From Nocardia transvalensis (GTDB taxonomy: Bacteria > Actinomycetota > Actinomycetes > Mycobacteriales > Mycobacteriaceae): DNA of 64,000 nucleotides. Under the pieces are notes generated by a model. The model was not told the origin of the DNA. It ran no database searches and saw nothing but the letters and a program-made list of their open reading frames with translations. The stretch is from contig NZ_JADLQQ010000006.1 of assembly GCF_015477765.1 (NCBI RefSeq), positions 62,001 through 126,000 on the forward strand, given 5' to 3'. Shown piece after piece: positions 18,044 to 24,628 of the stretch. Each line of letters opens with the position of its first letter. Position 1 is the stretch's first letter. The position numbers and the translations under genes are program-made.

Positions 18044-18498
18044 GGCGACGTCCTCGCCGCGCAAATCTTTATCTCCTGGACGACGACCATCCCGGACGGT
18101 CGAAAAGTATCCCGCGGCGGCACAATCCACTGCCGAAACCCGGCCTGCGCATCCTGCGGCGAGGGCAACGCAATCTCCCCACCCCTCGGAACAAGACTGA
18201 CATCGAGCCGAAACAGCACCGCGAACAACGACATATCCTCCGGCAAATCCGGCCGAACGAGATACGTCCACCGCCGCGACCGCACATGAGACACGATCGG
18301 CCCCACCGTAATTCTCTTGTGCAACATGTCGTCCCGCACTCGCTGCCCCAACGCCCCGGGCACCGTAATCGCCCCCACCACACCCGCTCTGATGACTATG
18401 CGCCCCGTCTGCGGATGAATCCCCGCCGGTAACCCGCAAGTACGCCGATAATACGCACACCGCGAAGCAACCGTATCCGCGAATGCCAGGTAGTCCAT
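18037..18498 (-). CDS. Small actinobacterial protein of unknown function
   Basis: 153 residues. I do not recognise a named domain. The central part (VGPIVSHVRSRRWTYLVRPD, then LFRLDVSLVPRGGEIALPSP) and the end (FRQWIVPPRDTFRPSGMVVV) look like a conserved compact fold and not random frame. It overlaps the DUF4254 gene and is divergent from the XRE regulator, 211 nt apart. Small genes next to XRE-DUF397 pairs are frequent in actinobacteria, so it may belong to that regulatory group. No signal peptide or membrane segment. Confidence 0.6.
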   Translation of the reverse strand: MDYLAFADTVASRCAYYRRTCGLPAGIHPQTGRIVIRAGVVGAITVPGALGQRVRDDMLHKRITVGPIVSHVRSRRWTYLVRPDLPEDMSLFAVLFRLDVSLVPRGGEIALPSPQDAQAGFRQWIVPPRDTFRPSGMVVVQEIKICAARTSPC

Positions 18499-18607
18499 GG
18501 GGCCCCCATCGGCCGGTGTTCGGGCGGTTATGGATCCGTGCTCGCCGTAGCATCTGCGGCGCTGACGGGTACGACCTCAAGCTGAACACGCCTCTCCCCC
18601 CTGAAGA

Positions 18608-18682
18608 TCCCATCGTGGGAATCCCATCATTTTGCCCTCAAAGTCTCAGAGTGGGTGCCACCATGGGAAAGTTCGTTTCCCA
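18608..18682. promoter_or_regulatory. TGGGA/TCCCA inverted-repeat cluster upstream of the XRE gene
   Basis: TCCCA at 18608-18612, TGGGA at 18616-18620 and TCCCA at 18622-18626 form two overlapping palindromes. A third one is TGGGAAA at 18664-18670 with TTTCCCA at 18676-18682 around GTTCG. All share the same half-site, so they look like binding sites for one dimeric regulator, most simply the XRE protein encoded from 18710. The two groups are centred about 56 bp apart. The region 18499-18607 shows nothing further. Confidence 0.6.
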
Positions 18683-18709
18683 CGACAGGACAGCGCTAGG
18701 AGCCTTGGG

Positions 18710-19597
18710 ATGACTGATGGAGGCGGCTCAACCCTTCCCCGGCGGCAGATCGGGAAGCTGCTTCGCGATGGGCGCAGCGAGGTCGGGTTCACCCTCGAAC
18801 AGGTCGCGGCCATGATGCAGTGGAGCAAAAGCAAGTTGTCGCGCATCGAAAAGGGAGGGGGCGGAGGAATACTCCGCGAAGTCGATATGCGCGAACTGGG
18901 CCGCATCCTCGAGTTCGACGACGAGAAGGCGGAGGCGCTGGTCGCGCTGGCACAGCAGATCGACGCCAAGTGCTGGTGGCACACCTTCGATGATGTGATC
19001 CGTAAGAGCTTGAATATGTATGTCGGACTCGAATCGGCTGCCACGTCGCTGGAGATCTTCCGACCCGACATAGTTCCGGGGTTGTTCCAAACCCGTGACT
19101 ACGCAAGAGCGCTCGATCGGACCTATTTCTCAAACGAATCCGATGAAGAGCTGGAGCGGCGCGTGCAACTGCGGATCACACGTCAGGCCATCCTCACCAG
19201 GCGCAGGAGACCGGTAACGGTTGAGCTGATCCTGCACGAGTCGGTGCTCCGGACCGTTGTTGGTTCTCGCCGGGTGATGGCAGCTCAGTTGCGCTACATC
19301 GCAGACCTCGGTACTCGCGAGAATGTCACTGTACTGATTTTGCCCTCCGAGAAAGGGTTTCCGGTTGGATTTCCGGTCGGGCCATTCGTGATCTTGAACT
19401 TCGGACAAGACACCAACGGCAACGAATCCTCCCCGCCAGTGGTCTACGTTGAGGCGCTCACCGGCGACATGTACCTTGAGAGAGAACAAGATACGAAGGA
19501 ATACCGCAGAGCTTCCGCGATTCTTCGCCAGGCAGCGCACGACGCCGTAGCCAGCCGGGGCCTGCTGCGGCGGATGGCAAGGGAGTACGAAGCGTGA
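18710..19597 (+). CDS. XRE-family regulator with DUF5753-type C-terminal domain
   Basis: 295-residue DNA-binding protein. HTH_XRE domain at about 10-65 (LLRDGRSEVGFTLEQVAAMM, then SKSKLSRIEKGGGG), followed by the DUF5753 ligand/partner domain (YVGLESAATSLEIF, then PGLFQTRDYARAL, VILPSEKG, FGQDTN and ILRQAAHDAVASRGLL). It belongs to the large WhiJ-like actinobacterial set that works with DUF397 partners in development and antibiotic control. ATG 18710 is chosen because AGGAG ends 8 nt before it and the protein then begins at the HTH; an upstream in-frame start at 18632 would translate through the palindromic operator. Confidence 0.9.
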   Translation: MTDGGGSTLPRRQIGKLLRDGRSEVGFTLEQVAAMMQWSKSKLSRIEKGGGGGILREVDMRELGRILEFDDEKAEALVALAQQIDAKCWWHTFDDVIRKSLNMYVGLESAATSLEIFRPDIVPGLFQTRDYARALDRTYFSNESDEELERRVQLRITRQAILTRRRRPVTVELILHESVLRTVVGSRRVMAAQLRYIADLGTRENVTVLILPSEKGFPVGFPVGPFVILNFGQDTNGNESSPPVVYVEALTGDMYLEREQDTKEYRRASAILRQAAHDAVASRGLLRRMAREYEA

Positions 19598-19800
19598 GAG
19601 TTGACCTCTCGGCCGCAAGGTGGTTCAAGAGCACCCACAGCGCCGGCGGCGGCGAATGCGTAGAGGTCGCCTTCCTGGCCAGCGGCCACATAGGCATCCG
19701 CGACTCCAAGAACCCCACGGGCCCAGCTCTCATCTTCACCCCCACCGAGTGGGATGCCTTCACGAGGACCATCACCACAGACGCCCTCCCCCACCCCTGA
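19594..19800 (+). CDS. DUF397 protein
   Basis: 68-residue DUF397 domain protein, partner of the XRE regulator. Key family marks are WFKSTHSAGGGECVEVAF at 10-27, IGIRDSKNP at 33-41 and the final WDAFTRTI. The GTG start overlaps the XRE stop (GTGA), so the two are co-translated. Such pairs behave like regulator/antagonist couples, and some act as toxin-antitoxin systems in Streptomyces; here only the family can be stated. A strong hairpin follows 16 nt after the stop. Confidence 0.92.
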   Translation: MRVDLSAARWFKSTHSAGGGECVEVAFLASGHIGIRDSKNPTGPALIFTPTEWDAFTRTITTDALPHP

Positions 19801-19814
19801 CCCAACCCCCCGAC

Positions 19815-19840
19815 CGACCCCGCCCACCCTGGCGGGGTCG
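19815..19840 (+). terminator. Strong hairpin terminator after the XRE-DUF397 pair
   Basis: CGACCCCGCC at 19815-19824 pairs perfectly over 10 bp with GGCGGGGTCG at 19831-19840 around a CACCCT loop. It starts 15 nt after the DUF397 stop. No T-run follows, as usual for actinobacterial hairpin terminators. Confidence 0.7.
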
Positions 19841-19859
19841 TCCCGTGTCCCCCAAAAAA

Positions 19860-19922
19860 GGGCGTGAACGAGCATTCATGTGAGTAAACGTCGAGAAGGG
19901 GACTGCGTGGTTGCTCGGTCGG
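19860..19922. repeat. 63-nt dispersed intergenic repeat, copy 2
   Basis: Gap-free alignment to 9007-9069 (51 of 63 identical). It lies between the terminator and the AbiEi-like gene, and overlaps the longest possible frame of that gene, which argues for a start downstream of it. Confidence 0.75.
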
Positions 19923-19945
19923 TGAAGGTGTCGGTGGGGTGGGGG

Positions 19946-20845
19946 ATGTTTGGTGGGTATGGGGGGTTAGAGGAGCCGTTTGTGGGGAAGTGGGCCGTCG
20001 CTACTGGGCTGGTTACGCGGTGGCAGTTGCAGCATGACTTCGAGAGGGTCGCGCCAGGGGTTTATGTGCCCCACGGGGTTCGGCTTGATGCTGTGGGGAG
20101 GGCGAAAGTGGCGGGGCAGTGGGCGAAGGGGGAGGGGGTGCTCGTTGGGTACTCGGCGGCTGCGTTGCTTGGGGCCAAATGGATCGATCCCGAACTTCCG
20201 GCCGAGATTGCGCTCCCTACCTGTCGGCACGCGCCCCCGGGCATACGTGCGGTGCAGAGTCGGATCGCCGACGATGAGTGTTGCGACAGAGACGGCTTCA
20301 CCGTGAGCACGCCGGTTCGGACCGCGTTCGATCTCGGGCGGTGCCTTCCGCGCGACAAGGCCGTGCCGGTCCTCGACTCACTCTGCCGGGCGACAGGCTT
20401 GTATCCGAACGATGTGCTCACCTTTGCCGAGCGGTATCCCGGGGTCCGCGGCGTGCGGCGGCTTCGTACCCTCATACCCCTCGTGGATGCGGGTGCGGAA
20501 TCGCCGCAGGAATCACTCACTCGCCTGTTGATCATCGACGATGGACTCCCACCCCCAACCACCCAGATAGTTATCCGCGACAGCTACGGAACGCTCATCG
20601 CCCGCGTGGATATGGGTTGGGAGGAGTGGCGTATCGCCGTGGAGTACGACGGGATCCAGCACTGGAGCGACTCACGTCAGCGGACAAAGGACATAGACCG
20701 CTACGCTGTCCTGCAAGAGCTGGGCTGGCTCCCCATCAGGGCCAACGCCAACCTCCTCCACCACCGCCCCCATATCCTTCTCGACCGAATCCGCTCGGCC
20801 CTGTTCTCCCGCGGTGCTCCTATCCGAAAACCCTGGGCGAGGTAG
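19946..20845 (+). CDS. AbiEi-like protein with C-terminal DUF559/Vsr-type nuclease fold
   Basis: About 299 residues. The N-terminal part (ATGLVTRWQLQHDFERVAPGVYVP) has the winged-helix plus short beta pattern of AbiEi-type antitoxin domains. The middle (STPVRTAFDLGRCLP) is typical of the same actinobacterial family. The C-terminal region has a PD-(D/E)XK-like series: ARVDMGWEEWRIAVEYDG with Asp and Glu, then HWSDSRQRTKDIDR and LQELGWLPIRANANLL, as in DUF559/very-short-patch-repair nucleases. In mycolata such genes are numerous and uncharacterised. No AbiEii toxin is adjacent. The start is uncertain: ATG 19946 is taken because the longer GTG start at 19880 lies inside a repeat. Codon choice at the 5' end is unusually GGG-rich. 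Confidence 0.65.
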   Translation: MFGGYGGLEEPFVGKWAVATGLVTRWQLQHDFERVAPGVYVPHGVRLDAVGRAKVAGQWAKGEGVLVGYSAAALLGAKWIDPELPAEIALPTCRHAPPGIRAVQSRIADDECCDRDGFTVSTPVRTAFDLGRCLPRDKAVPVLDSLCRATGLYPNDVLTFAERYPGVRGVRRLRTLIPLVDAGAESPQESLTRLLIIDDGLPPPTTQIVIRDSYGTLIARVDMGWEEWRIAVEYDGIQHWSDSRQRTKDIDRYAVLQELGWLPIRANANLLHHRPHILLDRIRSALFSRGAPIRKPWAR

Positions 20846-21299
20846 CGATCACGGGGACGGCGCCCGTGCGCCAGGTGATTCGGAGGGACAGCTCACGCAA
20901 CCTCCATCCGTCGGCCGTGCGGGCGGCCTGTCCTTCGAAGACACCGCCGGCGAGGAAGTGGGATTCGAGGGCGAATGCGTCGCTGCAGTCCTCGGCCCAG
21001 AGATGCATTGCTGTCATATTGGCGCGTAGGCGAGCTGTATCGCCTTCGAAATCGATGAGGTGGTCGGTTATCACGTGATGGGTGGCGCGAAATTTCGTGA
21101 CGACCGTGAGCTGTTGCTCGGTGATGGCCTCGCGGCCGACCAAGGCCGTACCGGTGGGGTTCACCAGCCGCCCGTCCACGGTGAACGTCGCATCCACCAG
21201 CGCCCGATCGAGCCGTTTGTCGTCGATCGCACCGTAATAGCGGCTGAGCAGTTCCTGTACCTGTACCCGGTCTACCGAAGCTGTTGCGGCAATTGTCAT
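20820..21299 (-). CDS. SnoaL-like (NTF2-fold) protein
   Basis: 159-residue protein of the SnoaL/ketosteroid-isomerase-like group: helix VQVQELLSRYYGAIDDKRLD, DATFTVDGRLVNPTG, then the TRHHVI-like motif FRATHHVITDHLIDFEGDTARLRANMTA read in parts as HHVITDHLIDF, and the C-terminal strand WRLRELSLRITWRTG. Members are cyclases, isomerases or hydrolases of small hydrophobic ligands, or have no known activity. The ATG at 21299 is chosen; a longer frame to 21887 overlaps the TetR gene. It lies 56 nt after the TetR stop in the same direction, and its own stop overlaps the convergent AbiEi-like gene by 26 nt. Confidence 0.78.
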   Translation of the reverse strand: MTIAATASVDRVQVQELLSRYYGAIDDKRLDRALVDATFTVDGRLVNPTGTALVGREAITEQQLTVVTKFRATHHVITDHLIDFEGDTARLRANMTAMHLWAEDCSDAFALESHFLAGGVFEGQAARTADGWRLRELSLRITWRTGAVPVIATSPRVFG

Positions 21300-21355
21300 G
21301 TCAGAGACAATCGCCTGTCGCGCTTGCGTGGCTCTTGCTTCCCGGTTGCGCCCGT

Positions 21356-21985
21356 CTAGGCGGGGCGGTGGGTCAGGACAGCGAGGCACATCCACGCGGC
21401 TTCGGCGGCCAACTCCGCCGTGGTCATGTCGATCGTGCCGTCGAGCCAGGCTTCGATGAGTTGGTTGACGCCGCCGGTGATGAAAAGGGCTGACCTGTGA
21501 AGTAGTTGCGGGTCGGGGGTTTCGCCGAGGGCGTCGGGTGCGTTTTGGACAACCAGGTCGGCGATCGTCGCGAGCACATCGCGGCGGCGCTGGGCCAGGC
21601 CGGGGACTCCGGCCGGGTCGCTGGCGGCGATTCTGTGCACATGCGGGTCCTCCGCGATCGCATCGAGAAAGGCACGCAGCGCCGACTCCAATTTGTCGCT
21701 CGCCGAGCCCTCTTCGGTGAGGCCCGCCTGCACCATCACCGCGAGCAGCTGATCGCGCACATCGTCGGCGACCGCGACCAGGAGTTCCTCTCGACTCGCG
21801 AAATGCTCGTAGAAGTAGCGGTCGGTGAGCCCGGCGGCCTTGCAGATGCCGCGCACGGTGACCGCGGCGAGCCCGGATTCGCCCCATACGCGCCGACCTG
21901 CCGCTATGAGCCGGGCGCGGCGGTCGGCGCGGCGCTCCTCGGCGCTGACGCCGCCGTAGCTGCGGACCGTGCCAGATCTCGTCAT
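21356..21985 (-). CDS. TetR-family regulator
   Basis: 209 residues with a standard TetR N-terminus: RRARLIAAGRRVWGESGLAA, then VRGICKAAGLTDRYFYEHFASREELL as helix-turn-helix at about 35-62. The C-terminal domain ends in a TetR_C-like helix pair. It is divergent from the carotenoid oxygenase gene with an almost perfect palindrome between them and co-directional with the SnoaL-like gene, so it probably controls both. ATG 21985 is taken; GTG 21991 two codons upstream is possible; neither has a strong ribosome site. Confidence 0.88.
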   Translation of the reverse strand: MTRSGTVRSYGGVSAEERRADRRARLIAAGRRVWGESGLAAVTVRGICKAAGLTDRYFYEHFASREELLVAVADDVRDQLLAVMVQAGLTEEGSASDKLESALRAFLDAIAEDPHVHRIAASDPAGVPGLAQRRRDVLATIADLVVQNAPDALGETPDPQLLHRSALFITGGVNQLIEAWLDGTIDMTTAELAAEAAWMCLAVLTHRPA

Positions 21986-22024
21986 TGACACGACTCTAGG
22001 CCAACCCTAAATTGGAGGACATAC

Positions 22025-22037
22025 GTCATCAGATGAC
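22025..22037. promoter_or_regulatory. Candidate TetR operator (GTCATC-A-GATGAC)
   Basis: A 13-bp perfect palindrome GTCATCAGATGAC midway between the divergent TetR and carotenoid-oxygenase genes, 37 nt before the oxygenase ATG. Position and symmetry fit a repressor site overlapping the oxygenase promoter. Confidence 0.55.
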
Positions 22038-22073
22038 AGGCGTCGTCAGATTCGACTCGAAGGAGCGCCCACG

Positions 22074-23498
22074 ATGACAGTCACTACGCCGGGCCTGTAC
22101 CGCCAGGTCTACGCGCCGCTGTTGGACGAACTCGACTACCGCGTCGACCAGATCGACGGGCGCCTGCCGAAGGAGTTGACCGGAACGCTGTATCGGATCG
22201 GGCCCGGCAGGCATCAGGTCGGACGTTCCTTGCTGCACAACGTTTTCGACGGCGACGGGATGATCTCGCAGTTCGTGCTCGACGGCTCCTCGGTGCGCTA
22301 CCGCAACCGGTACGTGCGGACCCGGCACTTCATGCACGGACAGCGCTCGGACCGGATCCGATATCGCGGTGTGGGAGATCAGATTCCGGGCGGCCCGTTG
22401 GCGAACATCGGACGCCTGCCCGCGAATGTGGCCAACACCAACATCGTCAACTATGCCGGAGGACTCCTGGCGCTGTGGGAGCTGGGGAACCCGCATCGGA
22501 TCGATCCGGACTCACTGGAAACATTGGGGCCCACCGACTTCGACGGCAAGCTCGGGTTTCTCGGCGCCTTCTCGGCGCATCCGAAATGGGATCCCGACAC
22601 CGGCGACATGTACAACTTCGGCTTGGATCTGCTGCCGACCCCGCGCATCCGCACCTATCGGGTCGACCGAAGCGGAAGGCTGCACCGGCTCGCCTCGGTG
22701 TCGATGCTCGACCTGCCCTGGAACCACGACTTCGCCCTGACACAGCGCTATCTCGTCTTCGTCCTCGATCCGATCCTGCCGAACATCGCCAAGCTGGCCT
22801 TCGCTACGCATTCCTTCATCGACTCACTGGACTTCAAGCCCGCCAAGGGGACTCGTTTTCTCCTGGTGCCGAAATCGGGTGGCAAGCCTCGCATCATCGA
22901 TCACGCGGCGCTGCTGCACCTACACGTCACCAACGCCTACGACGAGGGCGACGATGTGGTGGTCGAACTGGTACGCCTGGACACCGCCTGGTCCGAGATC
23001 CGCCGCATGACCGGCATGGTCAACCGCGACCTTCTCGACACCCCGCAGTTCCCCGACTCCCGGCTCATGCAGTACCGAATAACAAAGAGCGGCAAGGTAA
23101 TCGAACGGCAACTCACCGAACACCCAGGCGAATTCCCGCAATACGACTGGCGCCGCTCAACCCGCAAGCACCGCTACAGCTACCTGTCGGGCGCAGGCGG
23201 CCCCGTCGGCCTCTTCAACTCCATCATCAAAATCGACCACCACACCGGAGCTCTCACCACCTGCGACCTCGGTCCCAGCTCAGTCGGCGAACCTCTCTTC
23301 GTCCCGCGCGCCCCCGATGCCCCCGAAGACGACGGCTGGCTCCTGGCCCTCAACCATCACCTCCCCGAAAACCGCTCTCAACTCCTCATCCTCGACGCCC
23401 GCCACCCCGACCGCGGCCCCCGAGCCACCGCCTGGCTCAACCACCCCATCCCCTGGGGCTTCCACGGCACCTTCACCCACCGCCTCGCCACCCTCTAG
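22074..23498 (+). CDS. Carotenoid/apocarotenoid cleavage oxygenase (RPE65 family)
   Basis: Non-haem iron(II) dioxygenase of 474 residues that cleaves a conjugated double bond of a carotenoid, apocarotenoid or stilbene-like compound. The family pattern at the start is clear: LPKELTGTLYRIGPGRH, then HNVFDGDGMISQF. The four iron ligands can be placed at His169 (FSAHPKWD), His218 (PWNHDF), His284 (LHVTNAYDEGDD) and His464 (WGFHGTF), the last close to the C-terminus as usual. It has no signal peptide. The ATG follows GAAGGAG at a normal distance. The neighbouring TetR and SnoaL-like genes suggest an inducible pathway for one lipophilic compound; substrate unknown. Confidence 0.92.
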   Translation: MTVTTPGLYRQVYAPLLDELDYRVDQIDGRLPKELTGTLYRIGPGRHQVGRSLLHNVFDGDGMISQFVLDGSSVRYRNRYVRTRHFMHGQRSDRIRYRGVGDQIPGGPLANIGRLPANVANTNIVNYAGGLLALWELGNPHRIDPDSLETLGPTDFDGKLGFLGAFSAHPKWDPDTGDMYNFGLDLLPTPRIRTYRVDRSGRLHRLASVSMLDLPWNHDFALTQRYLVFVLDPILPNIAKLAFATHSFIDSLDFKPAKGTRFLLVPKSGGKPRIIDHAALLHLHVTNAYDEGDDVVVELVRLDTAWSEIRRMTGMVNRDLLDTPQFPDSRLMQYRITKSGKVIERQLTEHPGEFPQYDWRRSTRKHRYSYLSGAGGPVGLFNSIIKIDHHTGALTTCDLGPSSVGEPLFVPRAPDAPEDDGWLLALNHHLPENRSQLLILDARHPDRGPRATAWLNHPIPWGFHGTFTHRLATL

Positions 23499-23647
23499 CT
23501 CGGCCGGCCGTGATAGGCGAGCGGACGTGCACAAAGGAGTTATCCACAGGGGGTGGTTGCTCGCTTGTGGTGGCGATTGTAAGGTTTTCGCAGGTAGCGG
23601 GGGGTTGGTTGCCCCGTCGACGCTCTGCCGAGAGTGAAGGGGTTCGG

Positions 23648-24232
23648 ATGAGTCGCACGTGGAAAGCGTTGTGTGCGGTTGTGCTGGCCGTCAGCGCGGG
23701 GGTGGCGCTGGTGGGGTGCGGGAAGTCGACGGATGGTTCGCCGACCTCCGCCCCGCAGACGGCCGTTGCGAGTACGACTAGCGGGTCGGGTGCTGTGGCG
23801 TCCTCGGCTGCTGCCGCGGCGTGGGATCCGTGCAGTATTCCGGATTCAGCGATCGGGGGGCTCGGGCTGGATGTGAGCACCAGAGACAACAAGCTTGCAG
23901 GTACCGAGTTCGATGGATGGAAGGTGTGCCACTGGCGGTCGGTGGCCAAGACATTCGACTTCGCGATCCTGTCATCGGACCGCACTCTGGCGGAGTCGAG
24001 GCAGCGGACCGACTACCAGGACTACACCGACCTAACTGTCGGTTCCCATGCGGCGCTTCAGTTTCGACCGGTCGGCTCAGCGCACGATCTAGAATGTCTG
24101 ATCAGCGTCGAGGTGCCCCATGGCTTGGTCGACTTTCAGGTTGTGAACCGGTATGGGGCCGCAGGGGCGGGGGAGCCGTGCGCCGAGGTGCGTCGGCTAA
24201 GTGATGCTCTGATTCAATATTTGCCCAGCTAG
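23648..24232 (+). CDS. DUF3558 lipoprotein
   Basis: 194-residue predicted lipoprotein. Signal sequence MSRTWKALCAVVLAVSAGVALVGC, a stretch read here as positively charged start, hydrophobic core and lipobox LVGC with Cys24. A Ser/Thr/Ala-rich linker follows to about 58, then the DUF3558 domain with conserved DPCSIPDSAIGGLGL, WKVCHW, and a late EPCAEVRRLSDAL; the Cys residues probably form disulfides. DUF3558 lipoproteins are frequent beside ESX genes in Nocardia. It begins a tight operon with the next three genes (15-nt gap, then two overlaps). ATG 23648 is chosen over a much longer frame that runs through the oxygenase gene. Confidence 0.85.
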   Translation: MSRTWKALCAVVLAVSAGVALVGCGKSTDGSPTSAPQTAVASTTSGSGAVASSAAAAAWDPCSIPDSAIGGLGLDVSTRDNKLAGTEFDGWKVCHWRSVAKTFDFAILSSDRTLAESRQRTDYQDYTDLTVGSHAALQFRPVGSAHDLECLISVEVPHGLVDFQVVNRYGAAGAGEPCAEVRRLSDALIQYLPS

Positions 24233-24247
24233 CCGAGGAGGGGGAGG

Positions 24248-24628
24248 ATGAAGCTCGGTGTTGATCCCAACGAATGGAAGCGACTGCTAGATCAGGCTAA
24301 TGCAGGCGCACTCTCATTGGACCCGGAGGTGGGGAAAGGTCTGGACAAAGTCTGCGATGACCACATTGAGAAGCTGCAGGACGTCATCTTTCTGATCCGT
24401 GGTATCACTCGCATAACAGGCTTCGGCGCGTTCGACTCGGGCCGGACACTCGAAAACAAGTTCTCCCTGACGGCCTCGGGTACCGAACGTTCACTAGATA
24501 CCGTGATCAAGCAGCACATCGATGCCGTCCAGACCATGAAAGAGGTTGTCGCCAAAGCGATCGCGAACTTCGTTGCTCAGGATGAAGCTGCTCGTGACCG
24601 GATTGCGGCGGTGGAGGGGGCCGAGTGA
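24248..24628 (+). CDS. Small helical ESX-associated protein
   Basis: 126 residues, almost wholly helical by composition, no signal peptide, no cysteine-rich part except one Cys. Segments VGKGLDKVCDDHIEKLQDVI and SLDTVIKQHIDAVQTMKEVV look like the two antiparallel helices of small type VII secretion substrates of EspC/WXG100 size. A clear WxG turn is not present; the turn region reads GFGAFDSG. It overlaps the PPE/WXG-like gene by 4 nt and probably forms a heterodimer with that protein. The secretion-substrate role is inferred from size and neighbours. Confidence 0.65.
   Translation: MKLGVDPNEWKRLLDQANAGALSLDPEVGKGLDKVCDDHIEKLQDVIFLIRGITRITGFGAFDSGRTLENKFSLTASGTERSLDTVIKQHIDAVQTMKEVVAKAIANFVAQDEAARDRIAAVEGAE

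Noticed and set aside
18044..18613. Extended DUF4254 frame up to 18613
   Set aside because: Overlaps the 153-residue gene and the operator; no DUF4254 similarity before the GTG at 18043.
21300..21887. Long N-terminal extension of the SnoaL-like protein
   Set aside because: Lies over the TetR gene in another frame; the SnoaL fold starts at the ATG 21299.
22475..23647. Plus-strand extension of the DUF3558 lipoprotein back into the oxygenase gene
   Set aside because: It is the shifted frame of the carotenoid oxygenase; the signal peptide begins at 23648.
24248..24628. Calling the 126-residue protein a WXG100 protein
   Set aside because: Size and helices fit, but the WxG turn is not present.
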